From Rheinheimera sp. 4Y26 (lineage in GTDB: Bacteria > Pseudomonadota > Gammaproteobacteria > Enterobacterales > Alteromonadaceae): a DNA stretch of 64,000 nucleotides. Shown piece after piece: positions 1-8,274 of this stretch. Every line of letters begins with the position of its first letter. Position 1 is the stretch's first letter. The stretch spans positions 62,001 to 126,000 of the forward strand of contig NZ_JAOBWS010000011.1 of assembly GCF_025245835.1 (NCBI RefSeq), read 5' to 3'. Position numbers and translations under genes: made by a program. The notes below the pieces were generated by a model, which worked only from the letters and a program-made list of their open reading frames with translations, was not told where the DNA came from and ran no database searches.

Positions 1-853
1 CAAGTTTGCTGAAAAATGCGGCAAACACAAAAGCCAGAATACCAAGTGCAGGGCACAGCCATAACAACGGATATTCGCCGTAGTTTTTCAGCCAGGCACC
101 AGCTTGCAGTTCAGCAGTCTTACTGACCGCGTTGTTAATGGCGTTGTGATCAATGGCACTGGTCAGCACAAAACCTTCAATGCCGGCACTTAACCAGAAA
201 CCACAAAGCACAAAGATAATAGCGGCTGCCATGCCACTGTAACTGGCAACTGTACGGCTGCGATTTAATAACACACCGTCCGTTTTCAGTTGCAGATAGC
301 TGGCGCCCTGACAGACAAACATCAACAGACTCAGTACACCAACCAGCAAAGCAAAGGGATTCAGCAGGGCAAAAAACGAACCTGTATAGTGAATACGCAG
401 CAGTTCGTCAAAATGAAAGGGCACGCCTTGCAGCAGATTGCCATAAGCCACACCAAAAATAACAGGCGGAATGGCAGAGCCTGCCGTTAAAGCCCAATCC
501 CAATTGCTGCGCCAGGCTCGGTTCTCCAGTTTGGAGCGGTAATCAAAGCCAATAGGGCGTAAAAACAAGGCAAATAACGTCAGCATCATCGCCAGATAAA
601 AACCGCTGAAGGCCGTGGCGTAGACCGGCGGCCAGGCGGCAAATAAAGCACCGCCTGCGGTAATCAGCCACACCTGATTGCCATCCCAGTGCGGCGCCAC
701 AGCGTTGATCAGCACACGCCGCTCTTCGTCGTTGCGGCCTATCACTTTGAGCAGCGCACCCACGCCCATATCAAAACCGTCGGTGATGGCAAAACCAATA
801 AACAGAATGCCAATTAATAACCACCAGATAAAACGATAAAATTCATAATCCAT
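1..853 (-). CDS. cydB: Cytochrome bd ubiquinol oxidase subunit II (partial)
   Basis: Second membrane subunit of the cytochrome bd quinol oxidase, which couples quinol oxidation to oxygen reduction in the inner membrane and is usually favoured at low oxygen. The reading frame is open from the ATG at 853 to the window edge, about 284 codons of the roughly 380 expected, so the C-terminus is missing. The N-terminus begins MDYEFYRFIWWLLIGILF and continues with the family signatures GFDMGVGALL and WDGNQVWLITAGGALFAAWP, with many hydrophobic helices. One base separates it from the cydA stop, so the two are co-transcribed and probably translationally coupled. A small cydX gene would be expected beyond the edge but cannot be seen. 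Confidence 0.96.
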   Translation of the reverse strand, partial: MDYEFYRFIWWLLIGILFIGFAITDGFDMGVGALLKVIGRNDEERRVLINAVAPHWDGNQVWLITAGGALFAAWPPVYATAFSGFYLAMMLTLFALFLRPIGFDYRSKLENRAWRSNWDWALTAGSAIPPVIFGVAYGNLLQGVPFHFDELLRIHYTGSFFALLNPFALLVGVLSLLMFVCQGASYLQLKTDGVLLNRSRTVASYSGMAAAIIFVLCGFWLSAGIEGFVLTSAIDHNAINNAVSKTAELQAGAWLKNYGEYPLLWLCPALGILAFVFAAFFSKL

Positions 854-854
854 G

Positions 855-2411
855 TTACACCTCTTTAACCAGACCGGTTTCCAGATCATATTTGCCGGTA
901 TGCAAAGCCGACGGGCCTTTGCGGGCAAAATGCTGCATCAGATAAACTTCAATCACCAAAAACACGGTATAAAGCACGGTAATGGCTGCCAGACTGGTCC
1001 AGATCTCGGTGACGGTCAGGTTAGATGCCGCCAGATGGGTGGGTAATATTTCACCCACAGCCCAGGGCTGCCGGCCATATTCGGCAACAAACCAGCCGGC
1101 TTCACAAGCTATCCAGGGCAGTGGCAAGCTAAACAGGGCGGCTTTTAATAACCAGCGCGGTTTTTCCGGATTACGTTTGGCGCTGTGCCAGAAGCTCAGG
1201 GCAAATACCAGCAGCATAATAAAACCTGCAGCAACCATAATACGGAAGGCCCAGAACATCGGCGCCACCTTAGGAATACTGCCATCAACCGCCTGCTGGA
1301 TATGCTCGGCAGTTGCATTGGCTGGATTATCGGTATAAGCGGTCAGCAATAAACCATAACCCAGGTCTTTTTTCACCGCTTCAAAAGCGGCGATAGTTGC
1401 CGCGGATTGATCGCCAGCCCTAAGCTGCTGCAGCAAACGATAAGCTTCTTTGCCGTTGATAATTCTATTGCGGTGCTGCTCTTTTAAGTCGCTGAGTCCC
1501 AAAACCGGTTTATCCAGCGAGCGGGTGGCAATCAGGCCAAGCGCATAAGGAATTTTTACCGCATATTCGGTTTGCTGGCTCTGTTCGTTTGGAAAGCCAA
1601 ATAGCGTAAAGGATGCAGGTGCCGGGTGGGTTTGCCACTCCGCCTCAACTGCTGCCAGTTTTACTTTTTGCACATCACCCAGCTCATAGCCGGATTCATC
1701 GCCAAGGACGATCACAGACAAAGCACTGGCCAGACCAAAAGCAGAAGCAATGGCAAAACTACGCCGGGCAAAAGGCAGGTCGCGGTTTTTCAGCATATAC
1801 CAGGCGGATATAGCCAACACAAACATGGCACCCGTGACATAACCTGCTGACACTGTATGCACAAACTTCACCTGAGCTACAGGGTTAAAGATAACTTCGG
1901 TAAAACTGGTCATCTCCATCCGCATGGTGGTGTAGTTAAACTCGCTGCCCACCGGATTTTGCATCCAGCCGTTGGCGATTAAAATCCACAAGGCTGACAG
2001 GTTAGAGCCTAAAGCCACCAACCAGGTCACGGCTAAATGCTGTACTTTGCTCAGGCGATCCCAGCCAAAGAAAAACAGACCCACCAAAGTTGATTCGAGG
2101 AAAAAGGCCATCAGGCCTTCAATGGCCAGCGGGGCACCAAAGATGTCACCGACATAATGAGAGTAATAAGACCAGTTGGTGCCAAACTGAAATTCCATGG
2201 CAATACCGGTGGTTACCCCCAGTGCAAAGTTAATGGCAAATAACTTGCCCCAGAACTTGGTCATATCACGGTAAATTTCTTTACCTGTCATGACATAAAC
2301 AGATTCCATAATCGCCAGCAAAAACGTCATGCCAAGCGTTAAAGGGACAAATAAAAAGTGGTACATCGCCGTAAAGGCAAACTGTAAACGGGAGAGCTCT
2401 ACAATATCCAT
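855..2411 (-). CDS. cydA: Cytochrome bd ubiquinol oxidase subunit I
   Basis: Catalytic subunit of cytochrome bd oxidase, carrying haems b558, b595 and d and the quinol site. The 518-residue product is close to E. coli CydA throughout, including the long Q-loop form. His18 in [14 protein letters not shown] matches the E. coli haem ligand His19; the histidine in VKFVHTV matches His186, and FRIMVA holds the Met393 equivalent. The frame stays open 10 codons further upstream, but the ATG at 2411 has a GGAG ribosome site 8-9 bases before it and gives the family N-terminus [11 protein letters not shown]. It is first in the cydAB operon, with an FNR-type box about 110 bases upstream. Confidence 0.97.
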   Translation of the reverse strand: MDIVELSRLQFAFTAMYHFLFVPLTLGMTFLLAIMESVYVMTGKEIYRDMTKFWGKLFAINFALGVTTGIAMEFQFGTNWSYYSHYVGDIFGAPLAIEGLMAFFLESTLVGLFFFGWDRLSKVQHLAVTWLVALGSNLSALWILIANGWMQNPVGSEFNYTTMRMEMTSFTEVIFNPVAQVKFVHTVSAGYVTGAMFVLAISAWYMLKNRDLPFARRSFAIASAFGLASALSVIVLGDESGYELGDVQKVKLAAVEAEWQTHPAPASFTLFGFPNEQSQQTEYAVKIPYALGLIATRSLDKPVLGLSDLKEQHRNRIINGKEAYRLLQQLRAGDQSAATIAAFEAVKKDLGYGLLLTAYTDNPANATAEHIQQAVDGSIPKVAPMFWAFRIMVAAGFIMLLVFALSFWHSAKRNPEKPRWLLKAALFSLPLPWIACEAGWFVAEYGRQPWAVGEILPTHLAASNLTVTEIWTSLAAITVLYTVFLVIEVYLMQHFARKGPSALHTGKYDLETGLVKEV

Positions 2412-2515
2412 CAGGACAACTCCAGACACCCGGGGTGTCATCTCAGGTCAGGGAATGCTAACGTTTGATTTATAATTAGCGATTTCTAACATACAAGGTT
2501 ATAGCAGCTGTGTTG

Positions 2516-2529
2516 TTGATATATATCAA
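2516..2529 (-). promoter_or_regulatory. FNR-type binding box upstream of cydAB
   Basis: TTGATATATATCAA fits the FNR consensus TTGAT-N4-ATCAA exactly. It lies between cydA and the ETF-QO gene, so cydAB is the likely target. Possible -10 hexamers on the minus strand are TATGTT (2493 to 2488), TATAAC (2503 to 2498) and TATAAA (2474 to 2469). These would put the box centre near -41.5, -31.5 or -60.5, so activation or repression cannot be decided from sequence. Control of cydAB by FNR and ArcA is established in E. coli. Confidence 0.75.
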
Positions 2530-2617
2530 ACAACTGCAAGCGTGCATTTAATTGTCAATCAGCAAGAATAGGTAAAATCGTGAAAAATGAGAGATATAAA
2601 AACAGTGGAGTAAGAAA

Positions 2618-2649
2618 AAAACAAAACCCCGGCACCAGGCCGGGGTTTT
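2618..2649 (-). terminator. Intrinsic terminator after ETF-QO gene
   Basis: A 10-bp perfect stem (2623-2632 with 2640-2649, AAAACCCCGG) closes a 7-base loop. On the minus strand it is followed by a T-rich run, TTTTGTTTTTTT. It lies about 50 bases after the ETF-QO stop. Confidence 0.9.
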
Positions 2650-2698
2650 AACATCAGGGTTGTTCAGAATTGCTGCAACCGCCTTTTAATCACTTTGA

Positions 2699-4348
2699 TT
2701 ACATATTCGGGTAGTTTGGCCCACCGGCACCTTCTGGTGTCACCCAGCGGATATTCTGGCTTGGATCTTTAATATCACAGGTTTTACAGTGAATGCAGTT
2801 TTGTGCATTGATTTGCAGTTTCGGCTCGTGCTGCTCAATACCGACAATTTCATAAACACCGGCCGGGCAATAACGCTGCGCCGGTTCGGCATACCTGGCG
2901 TAATTGACGCTGATTGGAATGCTGGCATCCAGTAACTGCAAATGGCAGGGCTGCTCTTCTTCATGGTTGGTGTTGGATAAAAACACTGAACTTAATTTAT
3001 CAAAACTCAGTACGTTGTCTGGTTTGGCATACTGAATAGGCGTGCTTTCAGCCGCCGGTTTTAAACTTTGATGATCCAGCGTGTTGTCTTTCAGGGTAAA
3101 GGGCAGTTTGCCGGCAAAAATGTTTTGGTCGACAAAGTTAAAAGCACCACCCAGTAAAGAGCCAAACTTATGCATCGCCGGGCCAAAGTTGCGTGAGCGG
3201 TACAATTCGTCGTACAACCAGCTTTGTTCAAATATCGTTTCAAACTCAGTGATATCAGCACCACCCTGACAATCGGCAGCTAAGCGGGCAAATACCGCTT
3301 CGGCGGCCAGCATGCCGGATTTCATCGCAGTGTGATTGCCTTTAATTTTGGCAAAGTTCAGGGTGCCGGCGTCACAACCAAGCAGCATGCCGCCAGGGAA
3401 AGTCATTTTTGGCAGGCTGTTCAGACCGCCTTTGGCAATAGCACGGGCGCCGTAACACACGCGTTTGCCGCCGGTTAAATACTGGCTGATCACCGGATGT
3501 TGTTTATAACGCTGGAACTCATCAAAAGGGCTTAAATAAGGGTTGCTGTAATTGAGGTCAATAATCAGACCCACCACCACCTGATTATTATCAGCGTGAT
3601 ACAGATAACCACCACCACTGGTGTCTTTGTCCAGCGGCCAGCCTGCTGAGTGCAACACTAAACCGGCCTGATGTTTGTTCGGGTCAATGTCCCAGATTTC
3701 TTTAAAACCAATGGCATAATGCTGAGGTGATTTGCCTGCATCAAGGCCGTAATGGGCAATCAGCTCTTTACCCAGGTGACCACGACAACCTTCGGCAAAT
3801 AAAGTGTATTTAGCCCGCAGTTCCATGCCCGGGGTAAAACCTGGTTTTTGCTCGCCATGTTTATCCAAGCCCATATCGCCTGTGATAATGCCTTTGACCA
3901 CATTGTCTTCAATGATCAGGCTGTGTGCTGAAAATCCCGGAAAAATTTCTACCCCTAACGCTTCGGCCTGATTGGCCAGCCAGCGGCAGACATTGCCCAT
4001 AGAAACAATGTAGTTACCACTGTTGTGCATGGTTTTTGGCACCAGCGCATTGGGAATTTTGCGCGCGTCCTGCTCTGACTGTAATAAATAAATGTCGTCG
4101 TGACTGACGGCCGTTGTTAAAGGCGCACCTTGTTGTTGCCAGTCGGGTAATAATTCGTTTAAGGCGCGCGGTTCAAATACAGCGCCTGATAAAATGTGGG
4201 CACCTACTTCTGAGCCTTTTTCTACCACACAAATACTCAGCTCGCGGCTGGCGGCTTTGGCTTGTTGCATCAGACGGATGGCGGCGGATAAACCAGCCGG
4301 GCCTGCACCGACGATAACAACATCAAACTCCATCGATTCTCTTTCCAC
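2699..4348 (-). CDS. etfD: Electron transfer flavoprotein-ubiquinone oxidoreductase
   Basis: Membrane-associated FAD/4Fe-4S enzyme that passes electrons from reduced ETF to ubiquinone, linking acyl-CoA and amino-acid dehydrogenases to respiration. The 549-residue product starts with a dinucleotide-binding fold (FDVVIVGAGPAGLSAA) and ends with a ferredoxin-like segment, CIHCKTCDIKDP, which together with an upstream cysteine (YCPAG) binds the cluster. A GTG start at 4348 is chosen because MEREx-MEFDVV is also the N-terminus I recall for Pseudomonas homologues, and GGGAG lies 6 bases before it. An internal ATG at 4333 also has a GGAAAGAG site, so the start is not certain. It is divergent from etfBA across a shared operator. 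Confidence 0.95.
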   Translation of the reverse strand: MERESMEFDVVIVGAGPAGLSAAIRLMQQAKAASRELSICVVEKGSEVGAHILSGAVFEPRALNELLPDWQQQGAPLTTAVSHDDIYLLQSEQDARKIPNALVPKTMHNSGNYIVSMGNVCRWLANQAEALGVEIFPGFSAHSLIIEDNVVKGIITGDMGLDKHGEQKPGFTPGMELRAKYTLFAEGCRGHLGKELIAHYGLDAGKSPQHYAIGFKEIWDIDPNKHQAGLVLHSAGWPLDKDTSGGGYLYHADNNQVVVGLIIDLNYSNPYLSPFDEFQRYKQHPVISQYLTGGKRVCYGARAIAKGGLNSLPKMTFPGGMLLGCDAGTLNFAKIKGNHTAMKSGMLAAEAVFARLAADCQGGADITEFETIFEQSWLYDELYRSRNFGPAMHKFGSLLGGAFNFVDQNIFAGKLPFTLKDNTLDHQSLKPAAESTPIQYAKPDNVLSFDKLSSVFLSNTNHEEEQPCHLQLLDASIPISVNYARYAEPAQRYCPAGVYEIVGIEQHEPKLQINAQNCIHCKTCDIKDPSQNIRWVTPEGAGGPNYPNM

Positions 4349-4485
4349 GGCAGTCTCCCATTTTTTGTTTTTTGTCGCTGTTATTGCCGCTGTTGTATGC
4401 CCACAAGGGGGTAGCGTGCGCTCTGGCGATGGATGTTATTGTTTACGTGCTTTTTGAATTTCTGCAAGTTGCAAGGGTATTTCAG

Positions 4486-4503
4486 GTTGACGTTAACGTC
4501 AAC
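4486..4503. promoter_or_regulatory. 18-bp perfect palindrome, shared etf operator
   Basis: GTTGACGTTAACGTCAAC is a perfect 18-base palindrome between etfD (minus) and etfB (plus). Its two arms provide a TTGACG hexamer on each strand, positioned as a -35 for each divergent gene. It resembles the motif I recall for LiuR, a MerR-family regulator of branched-chain amino-acid and acyl-CoA genes in gammaproteobacteria. The regulator assignment is inference; the palindrome is directly visible. Confidence 0.7.
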
Positions 4504-4515
4504 AGTAGTTAGATT
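4487..4515 (+). promoter_or_regulatory. Candidate etfBA promoter
   Basis: TTGACG (4487-4492), a 17-base spacer and TAGATT (4510-4515) form a plausible sigma-70 promoter. Its -35 lies inside the palindrome at 4486-4503, so a bound repressor would block RNA polymerase. The expected start of transcription is near 4522. Confidence 0.5.
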
Positions 4516-4539
4516 GTCCGGCATTAACAACAGCTGAAG

Positions 4540-4555
4540 TTTACCTTCACGTCAA
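4540..4555. promoter_or_regulatory. Second, imperfect copy of the etf operator
   Basis: TTTACCTTCACGTCAA matches the core of the upstream palindrome (TTGACGTTAACGTCAA) at 13 of 16 positions. It lies in the predicted etfB leader, 30 bases before the etfB start, so it could be a secondary operator. Confidence 0.45.
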
Positions 4556-4585
4556 CCTGACAAGCGCAGACAGGGGTTTCTCACC

Positions 4586-5335
4586 ATGAAAATATTAGTA
4601 CCGGTCAAACGGGTCGTGGATTATAACGTTAAAGTTCGGGTGAAAGCCGATCAAACGGGTGTGGATTTAGCCAACGTAAAAATGGCATTAAACCCGTTTT
4701 GTGAAATTGCAGTAGAAGAAGCGGTGCGCTTAAAAGAAGCAGGTATTGCAACTGAAGTGGTGGTGGTGTCTATTGGCCCTGCGACTGCACAAGAGCAGCT
4801 GCGTACCGCTCTGGCTTTGGGCGCCGATCGCGCCGTTCTTCTGGAAACCGAACTGAACGTGGATTCATTACAGGTTGCCAAACTGCTGGCCAAAATGGTG
4901 GAAACAGAGCAGCCGCAATTAGTGATCATCGGTAAACAAGCCATTGATTCTGATAACAACCAAACCGGTCAGATGCTGGCGGCATTAACAGGTATGGGTC
5001 AGGGCACTTTTGCTTCTAAAGTGGTAGTGGCTGAGGGTAAAGTTGCTGTGACCCGTGAAATTGACGGTGGTTTACAAACGGTGTCGTTAAAGCTGCCAGC
5101 CGTGGTGTCGACCGACTTGCGCTTAAACGAACCCCGTTATGCCTCTTTACCAAACATTATGAAAGCCAAGAAAAAGCCGCTTGATGTGATTGCAGCCGAT
5201 TCTTTAGGTGTAGCGCTGCAAAGCAAAGTTAAAACATTAAAAGTGACAGCGCCGGCTCAACGTCAGGCTGGTGTGATGGTCGACAGCGTGGCGACTCTGG
5301 TTGAAAAATTAAAGCAAGAAGCGAAGGTGATCTAA
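4586..5335 (+). CDS. etfB: Electron transfer flavoprotein subunit beta
   Basis: Beta subunit of the soluble ETF heterodimer, which collects electrons from acyl-CoA dehydrogenases and related flavoenzymes; the subunit binds AMP. The 249-residue product opens with the family sequence [20 protein letters not shown] and contains the conserved segments [34 protein letters not shown] and [23 protein letters not shown]. Length is typical. Its TAA stop shares a base with the etfA ATG (TAATG), implying coupled synthesis of the two subunits. The palindromic operator and promoter lie directly upstream. Confidence 0.97.
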   Translation: MKILVPVKRVVDYNVKVRVKADQTGVDLANVKMALNPFCEIAVEEAVRLKEAGIATEVVVVSIGPATAQEQLRTALALGADRAVLLETELNVDSLQVAKLLAKMVETEQPQLVIIGKQAIDSDNNQTGQMLAALTGMGQGTFASKVVVAEGKVAVTREIDGGLQTVSLKLPAVVSTDLRLNEPRYASLPNIMKAKKKPLDVIAADSLGVALQSKVKTLKVTAPAQRQAGVMVDSVATLVEKLKQEAKVI

Positions 5336-6261
5336 TGGCTATTTTAATCATTGCTGAGCATAACCATCAGGCATTAAAAGCCGATACCGCAAAAACCTTA
5401 GCTGCAGCTGCCGCCATTGGTGGTGATATTCATGTGTTAGTGGCAGGTTTTAACTGCGCAGCAGCTGCTGCCGAAGCCGCCATTTTAGCCGGTGTGACAA
5501 AAGTATTGCTGGCTGACGCGCCTTGCTACGAACATCAGCTGGCAGAAAATATCAGTTTATTGGTCACTGAGCTCGGCCGTGACTACAGCCACATTCTGGC
5601 TGCTGCCACTACCCATGGCAAAAACTTCCTGCCACGGGTTGCTGCACTGCTGGATGTTGCGCAAATTTCTGATGTGATCGCGGTAGAAAGCGCTGATACC
5701 TTTGTTCGCCCTGTGTACGCTGGCAACGCCATTGCCACAGTGCAGTCTGCTGATGCCATTAAAGTATTAACGGTTCGAAGCTCCGCCTTTAATGCGGTTG
5801 CTGGCGGTAACAACGCTGCTATTGAAACTGTCGCTGTAGCCAAAGATGCCGGTTTATCTGCTTTTGTTGCAGAAGAGCTGACTAAATCAGAACGTCCTGA
5901 ACTGACCGCAGCCCGCGTGATCATCTCTGGTGGTCGTGGTATGCAAAACGGTGACAACTTCAAATTATTAGGAGGTATTGCTGATAAATTATCTGCTGCC
6001 ATTGGCGCTTCCCGTGCTGCAGTGGACGCCGGTTTTGTACCAAATGACATGCAGGTTGGTCAGACCGGTAAAATTGTCGCGCCGGATTTATATATCGCAG
6101 TAGGTATCTCTGGTGCCATTCAGCATTTAGCCGGTATGAAAGATTCCAAAGTGATAGTGGCTATTAACAAAGACCCGGAAGCACCTATTTTCCAGGTGGC
6201 GGATTATGGTTTAGTAGCCGATTTATTCACGGTATTACCAGAGCTGGAAGCCAGCCTGTAA
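5335..6261 (+). CDS. etfA: Electron transfer flavoprotein subunit alpha
   Basis: Alpha subunit of ETF; its C-terminal domain binds the redox-active FAD. The 308-residue product has an alanine-rich N-terminal domain and the classical FAD signature near the C-terminus: SGGRGMQNGDNF, then GASRAAVDAG and VGQTGKIVAPDLYIAVGISG, ending with INKDPEAPIFQVADYGLVAD. It overlaps etfB by one base and is followed by two hairpin terminators, so etfBA appears to be a two-gene unit. Partners in this window are ETF-QO and glutaryl-CoA dehydrogenase. Confidence 0.97.
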   Translation: MAILIIAEHNHQALKADTAKTLAAAAAIGGDIHVLVAGFNCAAAAAEAAILAGVTKVLLADAPCYEHQLAENISLLVTELGRDYSHILAAATTHGKNFLPRVAALLDVAQISDVIAVESADTFVRPVYAGNAIATVQSADAIKVLTVRSSAFNAVAGGNNAAIETVAVAKDAGLSAFVAEELTKSERPELTAARVIISGGRGMQNGDNFKLLGGIADKLSAAIGASRAAVDAGFVPNDMQVGQTGKIVAPDLYIAVGISGAIQHLAGMKDSKVIVAINKDPEAPIFQVADYGLVADLFTVLPELEASL

Positions 6262-6282
6262 AACATCTTTGCCGTGTTTATG

Positions 6283-6310
6283 AAAGCCAGTCCTGTGACT
6301 GGCTTTTTTA
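6283..6310 (+). terminator. Intrinsic terminator after etfBA
   Basis: A 10-bp perfect stem AAAGCCAGTC (6283-6292) with 6297-6306 closes a CTGT loop and runs into T residues. Confidence 0.92.
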
Positions 6311-6320
6311 TTGTCAATTT

Positions 6321-6349
6321 AAAACCATCTCCATAGCAGGTGGTTTTTT
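6321..6349 (+). terminator. Second hairpin terminator after etfBA
   Basis: AAAACCATCT (6321-6330) pairs with AGGTGGTTTT (6338-6347) with one G-T wobble, followed by TTT. It may be a backup terminator. The rest of the 328-base gap before the next gene (6350-6589) holds only a candidate promoter. Confidence 0.7.
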
Positions 6350-6529
6350 ACTTCCTGTATAGACCAACTCAAATGGCATTGGCTTTTGCGTTTTTTTACC
6401 CTAAAGCTGGCCGGCGCTGTTTATTCCATGTTGTAAACACCTTCGGGCATGGCAAAACCCAAATTGTCAGCAGTAGGATTTTTGTTACAACTTCGCACCA
6501 TTAAAAGTGCCGGAAATTTGTGCAATTGC

Positions 6530-6557
6530 TTGTTATTGCATATGTTTTGGTTAAAAT
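6530..6557 (+). promoter_or_regulatory. Candidate promoter of the small lipoprotein gene
   Basis: TTGTTA (6530-6535) and TAAAAT (6552-6557) are separated by 16 bases and lie 33 bases before the GTG start at 6590. Confidence 0.4.
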
Positions 6558-6589
6558 GTTGTAACTTTTTTCAAGCCGGAGACAAGCAA

Positions 6590-7006
6590 GTGAAAAAGCA
6601 GGGAATAAGCACATTGCTGGGCATGCTGGTTTTACTTTCAGGCTGTAGCACAGTGCCACAACAAAAAGATCTGATGGTCAATCAACTGGATGGTTCGCTG
6701 GCACAGCTACAGGTGGATACCAAACAACTCCATCAGCGTCTGCAGCGTCTAACCGCCGATAAAAGCTGTCAGCAAAGTACCCAATGCAAAGTGCTGGCGG
6801 TAGGGCACAGACCTTGTGGCGGGCCTGAGCAATATATGGTGTATTCAAGCAAAAGCACCGATGAAAAATTGCTTGCTATTACCAATGACAGATATAAAAA
6901 GTTAAAACAAGAACAACAACAAAGACTTGGACTGCGCAGTACCTGTCAGGTAGTGCCGGAGCCGGTGGCGGCCTGCCAGCAACAACAATGCAGCTTGTTG
7001 CCATAA
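6590..7006 (+). CDS. Small cysteine-rich lipoprotein, function unknown
   Basis: I do not recognise a family. The frame is open from 6449, but the GTG at 6590 has a GGAG ribosome site 8 bases upstream and yields a lipoprotein signal peptide with lipobox LLSGC (Cys19), so the product is a 138-residue lipoprotein. The mature part has a short glutamine-rich coil-like stretch (LAQLQVDTKQLHQRLQRL) and then six or more cysteines, including SCQQSTQC, HRPCGGPEQ and ACQQQQC, which may form disulfides in the periplasm. It is a single gene between the etf terminators and fur, with its own promoter and terminator. Confidence 0.7.
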   Translation: MKKQGISTLLGMLVLLSGCSTVPQQKDLMVNQLDGSLAQLQVDTKQLHQRLQRLTADKSCQQSTQCKVLAVGHRPCGGPEQYMVYSSKSTDEKLLAITNDRYKKLKQEQQQRLGLRSTCQVVPEPVAACQQQQCSLLP

Positions 7007-7014
7007 CACAGATA

Positions 7015-7041
7015 AAAAAACGCAGCCAGGCTGCGTTTTTT
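7015..7041. terminator. Bidirectional terminator, lipoprotein gene and fur
   Basis: AAAAAACGCAGC (7015-7026) pairs with GCTGCGTTTTTT (7030-7041) around a CAG loop. A runs on one side and T runs on the other let it serve both convergent genes. Confidence 0.92.
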
Positions 7042-7056
7042 ATGGTTCAGAATTGA

Positions 7057-7497
7057 TCAGGCTTTATTTTTGTAACTATCACAAGCCTCTTTATCTACAC
7101 ATTCCCCATACAGATACAAGCTGTGGTGGGTGAGTTTAATGCCATTTTTATCGGCAATTTCCAGCTGCTTGCGCTCAATGTCATCGTCTTCAAATTCAAT
7201 CACTTTGCCGCAGTTTAAGCAAACCAGGTGGTCGTGGTGATCCATTCTGCTCAGTTCAAACACCGACTTACCACCTTCAAAATGGTGACGGCTGACGATA
7301 CCGGCGTCGTCAAACTGGTTCAGTACCCGATAAACAGTGGCCAGACCTATATCTTCACCAATTTCCAGCAGAATTTTATAAACGTCTTCAGCGCTGATGT
7401 GCTGGTGACTTGGGTCCTGCAAAATTTCCAGAATTTTTACCCTTGGCAGGGTCACTTTCAGGCCGGCTTTACGAAGTTCACTGTTGTGATCTGACAT
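7057..7497 (-). CDS. fur: Ferric uptake regulator Fur
   Basis: Iron-responsive transcriptional repressor. The 146-residue protein has the N-terminal winged helix (AGLKVTLPRVKILEIL, then EIGLATVYRVLNQF with one change) and the C-terminal metal-binding and dimerisation domain with HHDHLVCLNCGKVIEFED and a second cysteine pair, CVDKEAC. Length and motifs match gammaproteobacterial Fur. A good promoter lies just upstream. I did not find a convincing Fur box in its promoter. It is separated from fldA by a DUF4442 gene on the opposite strand. Confidence 0.97.
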   Translation of the reverse strand: MSDHNSELRKAGLKVTLPRVKILEILQDPSHQHISAEDVYKILLEIGEDIGLATVYRVLNQFDDAGIVSRHHFEGGKSVFELSRMDHHDHLVCLNCGKVIEFEDDDIERKQLEIADKNGIKLTHHSLYLYGECVDKEACDSYKNKA

Positions 7498-7530
7498 CTG
7501 TATCGATACTCATAATTGCTGTTGGCTTGG

Positions 7531-7559
7531 ATTATAAGGCTATTCTCTTTGATTGGAAA
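7531..7559 (-). promoter_or_regulatory. Candidate fur promoter
   Basis: On the minus strand TTTCCA (7559 to 7554), a 17-base spacer and a perfect TATAAT (7536 to 7531) sit about 35 bases before the fur start. Confidence 0.55.
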
Positions 7560-7653
7560 AGTAAAATCTCCTGTTCCTGTGCAAGGGAAGCGTGGTGCCG
7601 CAGGCGTTTTCAGGTTATGATTCTCGTTACAGGTCTTACCAGGTGGAGCTTTT

Positions 7654-8142
7654 ATGCGCTGGGCATTTAAACCCGCAGTGATGCGTCACTTATTAAATTT
7701 TTGGCCGCCGTTTTGGTTTAACGGTATCAAGGTAGAACAGCTATCTGATGATTATCGATATGCCCGTGTCAGTCTGAATGACAGGCCCTGGCGACGTAAT
7801 ATTAATAGCAGTCAGTTTGGCGGTGCTATGTTTGCGATGACCGATCCTATTTATCCACTGCTGCTGATGGGCGCACTGGGCAAAGAATATATGGTGTGGG
7901 ATAAAAAAGCTGACATCGATTATATCAAGCCGGGGCATGGCACTTTAACTGCTGAGTTTTGGTTGGGTGATGCTGTGGTTGATGAAATTAAAGCGGCCAC
8001 CGCAGAGGGGGATAAATTTTTTCCGCAGTTTTTAGTACATATCAAAAACAATAAAAATGAGATTGTCTGCGAAGTGAACCGTACTGTGTATATCCGTAAA
8101 AAGCCAAAACACCGAGCGCAACAAGCAAACAGCGCTTCATAA
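7654..8142 (+). CDS. DUF4442 hotdog-fold protein, possible thioesterase
   Basis: The 162-residue product resembles the DUF4442/PaaI-like hotdog family, whose members are often acyl-CoA thioesterases. Visible family-like segments are NINSSQFGGAMFAMTDPIYPLLL and MVWDKKADIDYIKPGHGTLTAEF, with an N-terminal FWPPFWFNGIKVE; the C-terminus is basic. A strong ribosome site (AGGTGGAG) precedes the ATG. It is a single gene on the plus strand, placed between fur and fldA, which are otherwise close neighbours in enterobacteria. The substrate is unknown. Confidence 0.75.
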   Translation: MRWAFKPAVMRHLLNFWPPFWFNGIKVEQLSDDYRYARVSLNDRPWRRNINSSQFGGAMFAMTDPIYPLLLMGALGKEYMVWDKKADIDYIKPGHGTLTAEFWLGDAVVDEIKAATAEGDKFFPQFLVHIKNNKNEIVCEVNRTVYIRKKPKHRAQQANSAS

Positions 8143-8222
8143 AAGCCTATGGGTTCAGTGACAGTGCGACCTGTTCCATTGCTGCATGTTTTACTTGAGC
8201 AGATTCAGCACTTTGAAAAACA

Positions 8223-8255
8223 AAAAACCACCGCTTTAGGGTGGTTTTTGTTTTT
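8223..8255. terminator. Bidirectional terminator, DUF4442 gene and fldA
   Basis: AAAAACCACC (8223-8232) pairs with GGTGGTTTTT (8240-8249) around a 7-base loop, with further T residues after it and A residues before it, suiting both convergent genes. Confidence 0.92.
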
Positions 8256-8274
8256 ACAGATCAAACGTCGGTGC

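Noticed and set aside
5583-6050. 155-codon minus-strand open frame inside etfA
   Set aside because: Composition is that of an antisense shadow of an alanine-rich gene, and etfA on the plus strand is unmistakable.
7498-7560. Fur box autoregulating fur
   Set aside because: Only a weak partial match to GATAATGATAATCATTATC is visible.
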